Shown one piece after another: positions 51,174-58,132 of a stretch of 64,000 nt of DNA. Within the stretch, counting starts at the first letter, position 1. The number at the start of each line of letters is the position of its first letter. Position numbers and translations under genes: made by a program. A model generated the notes under the pieces. The model was not told the origin of the DNA. It saw only the letters and a program-made list of their open reading frames with translations, and made no database searches. Origin of the DNA: CALXOJ01 sp034120015 (GTDB lineage Bacteria; Spirochaetota; Spirochaetia; JAFGXN01); contig JAXEIF010000031.1 of the NCBI GenBank assembly GCA_034120015.1, positions 1-64,000 on the forward strand, read 5' to 3'.

Positions 51174-51587
51174 CTGTATTTTAGGGGCGGCTGTTTTTTT
51201 GTTTCGGCGAAACAGAAAATCAATGATTCGTTTGAAAAAACGTTTGATTCTTTCTCCGAAAGAGGGATTCTGAAGCCGGCGGATACGGGAATATCCTTCG
51301 CTGAGTTCTTCTTCGGTAAACGGTTTGCGATGGAGGTTTTCTTCGATTTCCAATTCGAGAGATCCGATTTCTCCCGGGTTATCGATTACTTTGGCTTCGA
51401 TAGATTTCCATCCCAACCTCTTGGCGGCTTCCAGACGGCGTTCTCCCGCAATCAGTTTGTAATCGGATGTAATCAGAATCGGTGAAAACAGACCGTAGCG
51501 GTTTAAACTTTCGCTTAATTCGCCGATATTCCCCAAATCTTTTCGAATACGGTTGTTGACCTGAACGTCACTGATTTTTACTTTCAC
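51159..51587 (-). CDS. Short ParB-like domain protein with basic amphipathic tail
   Basis: This 142-aa protein has a ParB/Srx-type N-terminal domain with LIAGERRLEAAKRLG (the GERR box that in ParB binds CTP) and an ENLHRKP segment. It lacks the helix-turn-helix and dimerisation domains of true ParB. The C-terminus (about 110-130) is a basic-hydrophobic helix, GERIKRFFKRIIDFLFRR, suited to membrane or nucleic-acid contact. It is 12 bases downstream of the PBP1A gene on the same transcript, so a role near the cell wall or division site is possible. Confidence 0.72.
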   Translation of the reverse strand: MKVKISDVQVNNRIRKDLGNIGELSESLNRYGLFSPILITSDYKLIAGERRLEAAKRLGWKSIEAKVIDNPGEIGSLELEIEENLHRKPFTEEELSEGYSRIRRLQNPSFGERIKRFFKRIIDFLFRRNKKTAAPKIQPPAS

Positions 51588-51599
51588 GGAACGACTCCT

Positions 51600-54257
51600 T
51601 TATTCAATTCCCAGCAGAGGGTTTTCTTCGGTTAATAAGTCCAACTCCTCCTGTTCGACCGTTTCTTCTGCCGGATTGGCTTCTCCGTTTGAGGGTATCG
51701 AAGCCGGCATGGCCGTTTCTTCCGGAGCAGCTTTCTTTTCCCTGTTCAGAGCTTTTTCGGAAATGATTTTGTTTTTATACAGAGAAACCATTTCTTCTTC
51801 GGAAAAATATTTATCCAGCATGGACTGGAGAAAATCTTCGTTCTCCTGTTCGACGGCTTTTTGCAGTGTTTTGGCACTGAGCTGTGATATTTCGGCGGAG
51901 ACCTTATGGGCGCCCGAAACGGAACGCAGATAGCGGGCCGCGCACATCGAACATTCTTCCCGCGGCTGGGTACCTGCAATAAAAATTTCGGTTGCGGTAT
52001 TGGGACAGGAAGCGGAAGGCAGTGCTCCGGAAAGAGTACAGACGGCAACATTTGCCAGTCCTGTCGACGGACGCGTAAATTCGCGAATCGGCAGTGTTTT
52101 ATGAATCTCATACATGTAATCGCACCACGATTTTCCCGAATGGGATTCTCCCGTAATGTTGGCGCCGAGCGACAGTCCCGGATAATCAAATCCGTACCAG
52201 ATAGCGGTCGTCATATAAGGCGAAAATCCGACGGTCCAGACATCTCCCCAGTTATCGGTTGTTCCGGTTTTGACAGCCATCGGCATTCCGTTGAAATGAT
52301 TGACGGCTGCGGCACGGATCCGCATTGTACCGATTGTCAGTGTTGATCTGAGCATATCGGTCATAACATAGGCATCCTGCTCGCTCATAATATTGTACAG
52401 CGCCGGATTAGAAGTCCGGATGCGTTCGTTTTCGGACAAATTATCGATAACAACCTCTCCGTTCCGGTTGCGGACGGCGACAATCGCAATCGGATCGACT
52501 GCTTTTCCGCCGTTGGCAAAAACGGAATAGGCACGGGCCATCTGGTACGGGTTGGTTTGAATAATACCGAGAGCCAGAGGGTAGACCCGTGGATAAGCCT
52601 GTTTATCGAACCGTTTGTCGTATGTTCCGAGCATTTTTGTAATTCGGTCGATTGCCGGTTCGAAACCGACCCGTTCCAGAACGTCGACCGCCGGAATATT
52701 CATACTGAAAGCCAGTGCTTTCCGTGCCAGCATGTCTCCGTACCACCGTCCGCCGTAGTTGCGCGGAATATAGGGATCGTTCTGTTCGGAAAAATAGACA
52801 CGCGGTGTATCGGACAGATAAGTTGCCGGTGTAATGACTTTTGCCGAAATACCGGCCGAATAAATCAGCGGTTTAATGGATGATCCCGGTGTTACCATTG
52901 CATTTGTGGCACGGTTGTTTTCCTTTGTCAGAAAATCGCTGCCGCCGACCATTGCCAAAATAGCGCCCGTTCCGTTTTCGACACAGATGAAGGCTCCTTC
53001 GACCGTGTTCCGTTCATTGGTACGCCGGAGGTATTGCGCCCGGTCGGCTGTCGAATAATGGAGACCCGGTTCGGATACGAGCAATGAAACCAGATGAAGC
53101 AGCGGGTTGATTTCACTGTCATAGGTTTCCATTGCTTTTTGCCCCCGCTGATCGCCTCTTTCCGCCAGTGCCGGAATATCCGTTACATAGGCCAGGGAGG
53201 TAAGAATCGGCAGCAGTCCCGAAAGATCGCGTTCGTTTCCGCCTTTTGTGTTTTGACGGAAATCATTATTGATACGGCGGATCCCCTGGGTCATAACCGA
53301 TTCGGCGACCTTCTGGTAATCCAAATCGAGAGATGTATTGACAATAAAGCCGTCCGTATTGATATCGGTGGAACCGTAGAGCATTTTTGTCAGCTGAATC
53401 CGGACATATTCCGAGAAGTAGGGGGCCTGTTTCTCGTTGGCTTCGTAGGAGCTGCCGTTGACAAAACGGGTATAATCGTACGAATCCCAAAATTCGTTAA
53501 ACGAGGCATCCGATTCTTCTTTTGTCAGGTAGCCGGACCTGACCATCTGTTTCATTACTTCCGCCTGCCGTGATCGTGCATTGTCGATATGGGATATCAA
53601 ATTGAACCGGGACGGATTGGAAAGACAGACAACGAGAACGGCGGCTTCGGCGGGGGTCATTTCTTTTGCCGGTTTGTCGAAATAGAAATTGCTGGCGGCT
53701 TCGAAGCCGTTTGTTCCGTACCCCAGTGTCGCGTCGTTCATATACTGTTCGAGAATCTGCTCCTTGGAATAAAACTCTTCCATAAGAAAGGCATACCACA
53801 GCTCTTTTATTTTTCTCGAATAAGTAATCTCACTTCTGTCGCAGAAAATCATTCCCGACGTCTGTTGTGTCAGAGAGCTTCCGCCTCCGCGATTCTGACC
53901 AATCAGGCGGAATAAGAAAGCACGTGAAAATCCGGCTGCATCCAATCCGCGGTGACGGAAAAAATTTCTGTCTTCGCGGCTGATCAGTGCATAGATAACA
54001 TGTGCCGGCAAATCGCGGGCCGAAAGAATTTTACGGTTCTGATTGCCGTAAAATTCGGAAATCAGTCTTCCTTTTCTATCGTAGATACGTGTCGGCAAAA
54101 CCGGTTCGTAATTTTCCAGAACCTGCTCCATGTGCCATTCGGAAGAGGAAATCAGCCCCGTGGTGACTCCGAAAAGTACGGCCGTCATCAGCATCGTAAA
54201 AATTCCGATAACGGAAAAAAGAGCAATAATCACTTTCTGTAAACGCGAAAAGACCAT
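51600..54257 (-). CDS. Class A penicillin-binding protein 1A
   Basis: This 885-aa bifunctional peptidoglycan synthase has one N-terminal membrane segment (about 9-35). The GT51 glycosyltransferase domain carries EDRNFFRHRGLD (catalytic Glu95) and GGSSLTQQ. The transpeptidase domain has SSIKP (serine nucleophile), SMN and KTGTTD. Near the end lies an acidic Glu-rich tail of about 60 residues. It polymerises and cross-links peptidoglycan. A consensus -35 and a -10 six bases from the ATG indicate a leaderless transcript. The ParB-like gene follows. Confidence 0.94.
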   Translation of the reverse strand: MVFSRLQKVIIALFSVIGIFTMLMTAVLFGVTTGLISSSEWHMEQVLENYEPVLPTRIYDRKGRLISEFYGNQNRKILSARDLPAHVIYALISREDRNFFRHRGLDAAGFSRAFLFRLIGQNRGGGSSLTQQTSGMIFCDRSEITYSRKIKELWYAFLMEEFYSKEQILEQYMNDATLGYGTNGFEAASNFYFDKPAKEMTPAEAAVLVVCLSNPSRFNLISHIDNARSRQAEVMKQMVRSGYLTKEESDASFNEFWDSYDYTRFVNGSSYEANEKQAPYFSEYVRIQLTKMLYGSTDINTDGFIVNTSLDLDYQKVAESVMTQGIRRINNDFRQNTKGGNERDLSGLLPILTSLAYVTDIPALAERGDQRGQKAMETYDSEINPLLHLVSLLVSEPGLHYSTADRAQYLRRTNERNTVEGAFICVENGTGAILAMVGGSDFLTKENNRATNAMVTPGSSIKPLIYSAGISAKVITPATYLSDTPRVYFSEQNDPYIPRNYGGRWYGDMLARKALAFSMNIPAVDVLERVGFEPAIDRITKMLGTYDKRFDKQAYPRVYPLALGIIQTNPYQMARAYSVFANGGKAVDPIAIVAVRNRNGEVVIDNLSENERIRTSNPALYNIMSEQDAYVMTDMLRSTLTIGTMRIRAAAVNHFNGMPMAVKTGTTDNWGDVWTVGFSPYMTTAIWYGFDYPGLSLGANITGESHSGKSWCDYMYEIHKTLPIREFTRPSTGLANVAVCTLSGALPSASCPNTATEIFIAGTQPREECSMCAARYLRSVSGAHKVSAEISQLSAKTLQKAVEQENEDFLQSMLDKYFSEEEMVSLYKNKIISEKALNREKKAAPEETAMPASIPSNGEANPAEETVEQEELDLLTEENPLLGIE

Positions 54258-54263
54258 ATTAAC

Positions 54264-54292
54264 ACAATATTTTTTGTGGTGAAAATTGTCAA
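54264..54292 (-). promoter_or_regulatory. PBP1A promoter, predicted leaderless
   Basis: Minus-strand perfect TTGACA (54292-54287), 17 bases, TATTGT (54269-54264), then six bases GTTAAT and the ATG at 54257. Confidence 0.75.
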
Positions 54293-54315
54293 GAGTTTTC
54301 GGGGGTTATTTAACG

Positions 54316-54339
54316 AAAAACCGACCGGTGACCGGTCGG
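54316..54339 (-). terminator. Intrinsic terminator for the M23 peptidase unit
   Basis: An eight-base-pair stem CCGACCGG/CCGGTCGG (54321-54328 and 54332-54339) with a three-base loop is followed on the minus strand by TTTTT (54320-54316). It lies about 95 bases after the M23 peptidase stop. Confidence 0.8.
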
Positions 54340-54388
54340 CTGTCAGTCTTCAATATAGCAAACTGGGAGGGGAACTATATCTTGCCTG

Positions 54389-54427
54389 ACATTAAGTTTA
54401 TCGGCAAACGGGGGATAAACTTAATGT
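54389..54427. repeat. Perfect 14-bp inverted repeat with 11-base spacer
   Basis: ACATTAAGTTTATC (54389-54402) and its exact complement GATAAACTTAATGT (54414-54427) flank GGCAAACGGGG. A second short pair, TTGCC (54382-54386) and GGCAA (54403-54407), is nested across the left arm. The arms are AT-rich and no T-run follows on either strand, so it is not a classic terminator. It lies in the 3' untranslated region of the M23 peptidase gene, upstream of the hairpin at 54316-54339. It could be an RNA stabiliser, a protein-binding or recombination site. Confidence 0.75.
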
Positions 54428-54433
54428 GATTAT

Positions 54434-55336
54434 TTAAAATTTTAAAAAAAGTTGCGGATTCCGGATTTCGTTATTGTTCAGATATTCGAAATGAAGGTGG
54501 GGGCCGGTTGCCCGTCCCGTTGCGCCGACGGCCGCAATGACATCGCCGCCGAAAACCCGTTGGCCTTCTTTTACATAGTATTTCGAAAGATGACCGTACC
54601 GTGTTTTGATGTTGCCGTCATGTTCGATTTCAATGTAGGTTCCGTACAGAGGGTGTCCCGTTTCGCATAAAGTGACGGTTCCGCTTTGGGGACAGATAAC
54701 ATCGGTGCCGGCAGGAGCGGCAATGTCGACACCGCCGTGGAAGGATTCCCGTCCGTGGAACGGATCTTTCCGGATTCCGTATTCGGATGAAATTATTCCT
54801 TTGGGAACGGGAAAAAAACGAAAAAAACCGAGGAAAAAAGAGCGTTCGATATCGGAATAGTGCTGTTCGTCGAGATAGAAAAAGGTCTGCTTTCCGCGTT
54901 GATTCGAGACCGTCACGCGGTTTTCTTCCTTCCACTCGTGACCCTGGAAGACAGCCAGTTCCAGATCGGAAGATCTGTATTCGGGCAGAAAGAGAAACGG
55001 CAGGTTGGGGATCAGAATTTCCGTTTTTCCGTCAAACAAAACATTGGACGAGAAACGGTTAAGGGAAGCCAGCGTTTCGTAGGGAAGCGAGAGAAGGGAG
55101 GCAAGAGGAATCAGTCTGTAACCGGCAGGCGGTGTATAACGACGAAATACCAGACCCGGAAGTTCTCCTCCGTTGGCTTTTGCCTTGTAATATTCGGCGA
55201 TATCGTAGGCAAGCTGTGCATACTGAGTGTCATTGGAATAAAGATTTTCAATGCGGGGGTAACCGGCAGCCGCCTTTAACGGAAAAGCCGTGAAAACAAA
55301 AAAAAGGCAAAGAAGCCGTCCCGAACGGAGGTTCAT
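54434..55336 (-). CDS. Secreted LysM/M23-family peptidoglycan peptidase
   Basis: I chose the ATG at 55336 (300 aa), giving a signal peptide (MNLRSGRLLCLFFVFTAF) and an ATGA overlap with the membrane-protein gene. The mid region resembles a LysM domain (YRLIPLASLLSLPYETLASL ... ILIPNLP). The C-terminal M23 domain has the zinc ligands in SFHGGVDIAAPAG (HxxxD) and GPHLHFEY (HxH). It should cut peptidoglycan cross-links in the periplasm or, with degenerate activity, activate amidases. The upstream open frame overlaps the membrane gene and is not coding. Confidence 0.88.
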   Translation of the reverse strand: MNLRSGRLLCLFFVFTAFPLKAAAGYPRIENLYSNDTQYAQLAYDIAEYYKAKANGGELPGLVFRRYTPPAGYRLIPLASLLSLPYETLASLNRFSSNVLFDGKTEILIPNLPFLFLPEYRSSDLELAVFQGHEWKEENRVTVSNQRGKQTFFYLDEQHYSDIERSFFLGFFRFFPVPKGIISSEYGIRKDPFHGRESFHGGVDIAAPAGTDVICPQSGTVTLCETGHPLYGTYIEIEHDGNIKTRYGHLSKYYVKEGQRVFGGDVIAAVGATGRATGPHLHFEYLNNNEIRNPQLFLKF

Positions 55337-55740
55337 AGTGTATCCCCGGCGAGGAAAAGGGGGATCCGCAGGAGAATCAGAAAAAGTGCACAAAGTACGG
55401 CAGAAATCGGGAACTGCCAGTAAACAGACAGAATCAGGCAGAAAGCCAAAAGGAGAGAAACAGTCCGACAGACGGCAAAAACCGTTTTGCGCAGCGGCGA
55501 CTGCCCCTGTTTTTTTTTCAGAAAAAACATTTTCCGCAGCCACATCAGAAAGCAAAGGAGCAGAATGCCGGCAAAACAAATCCGCGAATAAACAACCGGT
55601 GCCGTGGTGGCCAGAGCCCACAGCGGAGCCGCAATCAGGAACCCGACGGCAATTGAGAAGAGAGCCGATCCCAACAGAATCGCCGCATTGATACAGGAGT
55701 CGAAAAAACGGAATCGGATTTGTTCGGCGTTGAGTTTCAT
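55333..55740 (-). CDS. Small multi-pass membrane protein of unknown function
   Basis: This 135-aa protein has four hydrophobic segments (about 17-40, 45-65, 85-105 and 108-130) and a basic loop KKKQGQSPLRKT between the second and third. I recognise no family. Its start is nine bases downstream of a strong -10 box. Its stop overlaps the start of the M23 peptidase gene by four bases, so the two proteins are made from one transcript, and a role in peptidase placement or control is possible. Confidence 0.68.
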   Translation of the reverse strand: MKLNAEQIRFRFFDSCINAAILLGSALFSIAVGFLIAAPLWALATTAPVVYSRICFAGILLLCFLMWLRKMFFLKKKQGQSPLRKTVFAVCRTVSLLLAFCLILSVYWQFPISAVLCALFLILLRIPLFLAGDTL

Positions 55741-55749
55741 AACGGAAAG

Positions 55750-55778
55750 ATTATACTCTTTTTTGTTCCGTTTGACAA
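55750..55778 (-). promoter_or_regulatory. Promoter of the membrane protein / M23 unit
   Basis: Minus-strand TTGTCA (55778-55773), 17 bases and a perfect TATAAT (55755-55750). The -10 box contains the stop codon of the preceding PHP gene (55753-55751). Nine bases separate it from the ATG at 55740, leaving a leader of two or three bases. Confidence 0.72.
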
Positions 55779-56620
55779 TATTTTTCCCTGAGGACCTCCG
55801 GCAGGAAGGTAAGGGGAATCGGCTTTCCGTTGGAGAGGCGGCCGAGAGCTGCCTGCGGTTTGCCTGCTCCGTGAAAGTCGCTGCCGCCGCACATCAGCAG
55901 ATTTAACCGCTGTGCGATTGCCTGCACATACCGCTGGCGCGTCAGGGTACTTCCCGAATGGGCGACTTCCGTGCCGGCAACCCCGCGGCCGCGGACATCG
56001 GCCAAAAAAGCCTCCGTCCGATCCCAGTTGAGATTCAGCGAAAGCGGGTGGGCGGCAAACGGCAGTCCGCCGTCTTCGCGGATGGCCGCGACCGCTTCCT
56101 CCAACGGTGTTTTCCGGAACGGAACGGCGTTGCCCGAAGCGGCCCCCAGATAGCGGAAAAAAGCTTCATCAACCGATTTGACCAGTTTTCGGGTTATCAG
56201 TTCGCGGGCAATCTGCACCCGTCCGGGAGCGCCGCGAAACGAAGCCAGCAGACTTTCACCGTCGATATCGATTCCGTTTTTCTTTAAGCGTTCACAGATT
56301 TCGAGAAACCGGATGCGCCGCCGTTCCGTCTGCCGCCGGCACAGAGCCCGCAAACTTCCGTTGCGGCCGTCGAGACCGAGTCCCAGCAGATGAAACGGTC
56401 GGTTTTCGTAATCTTCAACGGAAATCTCCACCCCGGGAATCAGTATAATCCCCGCATCGGTTGCCGCGGCCGCGGCTTCGGACAAACCTTCAACGGTATC
56501 GTGGTCGGTTAACGCCCAGTATTTCACCCCTTTGTCGGCGACCGCCTGCGCCAGTTCGCCCGGTGACAGTGAACCGTCGGAAAACGAGGAGTGGGTGTGT
56601 AAATCGCAGCAGGCAAGCAT
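55751..56620 (-). CDS. PHP-domain phosphoesterase (TrpH/YciV-like)
   Basis: This 289-aa protein starts with the PHP motif DLHTHSSFSDGSLSP, then LTDHDTVEGL and PGVEIS, with later metal ligands in FAAHPLS and GGSDFHG. The family includes nucleoside 3',5'-bisphosphatases and 5'-3' exonucleases that help RNA turnover. The exact substrate is uncertain. It is preceded by the 172-aa unknown gene, with 26 bases between them. The sequence is visibly rich in GC. Confidence 0.88.
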   Translation of the reverse strand: MLACCDLHTHSSFSDGSLSPGELAQAVADKGVKYWALTDHDTVEGLSEAAAAATDAGIILIPGVEISVEDYENRPFHLLGLGLDGRNGSLRALCRRQTERRRIRFLEICERLKKNGIDIDGESLLASFRGAPGRVQIARELITRKLVKSVDEAFFRYLGAASGNAVPFRKTPLEEAVAAIREDGGLPFAAHPLSLNLNWDRTEAFLADVRGRGVAGTEVAHSGSTLTRQRYVQAIAQRLNLLMCGGSDFHGAGKPQAALGRLSNGKPIPLTFLPEVLREKYCQTEQKRV

Positions 56621-56646
56621 CGGCCGTAAAATCCTTTTGACGATAT

Positions 56647-57165
56647 TCAGAGAATCATCGAACGCAGAAAATAACGGCCGTTTTCGGAATAAAATTCGAA
56701 GTCGGCGGTGAACAGTTTCTCGCCGTTATTGAGAGTGCAGTGACGCAGTTTCGTGTTTTCCGGAAGAGATGAAATGAGGTAGGGGTCTTCGGGAATCCAT
56801 TCAAAATTGTTTTTCTGCGAAATCAGACGGCCGATCAGAAGTGTATCGGTGTAGGGATGAACGGCGGCAATGGGAATCTGTGAATTCCGGTTGCCGAGGA
56901 TTTTTTTCAGAAAAATATCCGCCTCTTTGAGACTCAATTTTCGGGAAACCGGCAGAGGAAAAGTCTTGCCGCTTCCGGCCACATCGGTATATTTGCGGAT
57001 TTTACGTTCCGGGGCTGCATCCGTATTCAATACCACCAAATCGGGTTTGAGCAGTTTATAAATTTTTTTGAGCTTTTCGTTGCTTTTTATCAGCCGGACG
57101 CCGTGTTTTTCGCACACGGCATCAATCGGCGTGACCGTATCCGTTCCCCAGTAGAGAATGGTCAT
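56647..57165 (-). CDS. Unknown protein, 172 aa
   Basis: The protein starts MTILYWGTDTVTPIDAVCEKHG and so lacks a signal peptide (first block quoted: MTILYWGTDTVTPIDAV). The N-terminal third has the alternating beta-alpha look of a small nucleotide-binding or receiver-like fold (LLKPDLVVLNTDAAP), and the C-terminus is beta-rich. I do not recognise a family. It overlaps the upstream secreted-protein gene by four bases (ATGA), so the two are co-translated, and they may act in one pathway although they sit in different compartments. Confidence 0.6.
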   Translation of the reverse strand: MTILYWGTDTVTPIDAVCEKHGVRLIKSNEKLKKIYKLLKPDLVVLNTDAAPERKIRKYTDVAGSGKTFPLPVSRKLSLKEADIFLKKILGNRNSQIPIAAVHPYTDTLLIGRLISQKNNFEWIPEDPYLISSLPENTKLRHCTLNNGEKLFTADFEFYSENGRYFLRSMIL

Positions 57166-58115
57166 TTATCGATTCCCAGATTACGGACAATATAATCTTC
57201 AATCATCCAAATCGAATCCTGTTTTTCGAGTCTGTATTTATATTCCTTTTTTTCGGTGAAGGTGACACGGTCAAAATATTCGAGCACGGTTACCTGAGCA
57301 TTGGTCTCATTGTAAGTTGTCAGAGTAATCTCGTAACGGGAGGGAATCAGAACAAACTCTTTTTCGACGTTTCCTTCCGTAATTTTTGTCCGGTAATCGC
57401 TCAGAAGTGCTTTTCGGATTTCTTCGGGACGGTTCAGATACTGTTCTTTACGGTCGGCATTTTTCAGATAGAGCGATTCCAGGTTAATATAAAGGAAAAA
57501 ATCGTCCCATTTACGGTTCATCATCGCATCGATGGTGAAGGCGACGGCTTTATCGGGAGCCATGCGTACTCGTTGCGGTGCGGCCGCGGATGTTGCGGCA
57601 GCCGGTTTGAGGGCGACTGCCGGAACGGAAGCTTCGCTTCCTTCATTAATGTTCAGATAAAGTGTGTTGGAAACGGCGGCTTCGCCCGCATTCCGGACCA
57701 GATTGCCGTAAAACGATACCGTTACTTCGTACGATTCGGTTTTGTCGATGGTTACATAATCATTAAGGCGCAACCGGAAACTGTACCGCTCGTTCGGCTG
57801 GAGAACGACTTCTTTATACTGATACGGTTCTTTGATAGCCATGGTTTTCAGGTAATAATCCGAAGGATCGCACAGAACTCCTTTCAGGGAGGCGACTTTC
57901 ACGTTGACATTATACAGTTTGTTGTCGGCCAGGTAGAAAGCAATCGGCGTCTCCGTTTCGTTTTCCAGCTCGACCATGATTTGAATTTGGGAATCGGGAG
58001 TGTAGATTTTTTTGTTGTAAAAGCGTATATTGACGCTGGGGTTGGTGATTTGGGCAAAAATCTGAGCAGTTGTCCAAAAGAGAATGGCTGTCAAAAAAAG
58101 TATTCTTTTCATCAC
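57162..58115 (-). CDS. Secreted protein with Ig-like and NTF2-like regions, unknown function
   Basis: This 317-aa protein begins with a signal peptide ending near IFAQ; AAGGAG lies just before two adjacent ATGs (58115 and 58112). Residues 25-155 look Ig-like (IQIMVELENETETPIAFYLA), with a linker rich in Ala and Pro near 165-185. The last 130 residues resemble an NTF2/SnoaL-type domain ending EKQDSIWMIEDYIVRNLG. No enzyme motif is visible. It is divergent from mfd, with only 17 bases between the two start codons, so their promoters must overlap each other's genes or region. Confidence 0.66.
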   Translation of the reverse strand: MMKRILFLTAILFWTTAQIFAQITNPSVNIRFYNKKIYTPDSQIQIMVELENETETPIAFYLADNKLYNVNVKVASLKGVLCDPSDYYLKTMAIKEPYQYKEVVLQPNERYSFRLRLNDYVTIDKTESYEVTVSFYGNLVRNAGEAAVSNTLYLNINEGSEASVPAVALKPAAATSAAAPQRVRMAPDKAVAFTIDAMMNRKWDDFFLYINLESLYLKNADRKEQYLNRPEEIRKALLSDYRTKITEGNVEKEFVLIPSRYEITLTTYNETNAQVTVLEYFDRVTFTEKKEYKYRLEKQDSIWMIEDYIVRNLGIDK

Positions 58116-58132
58116 GACTCCTTGTATCCGTT

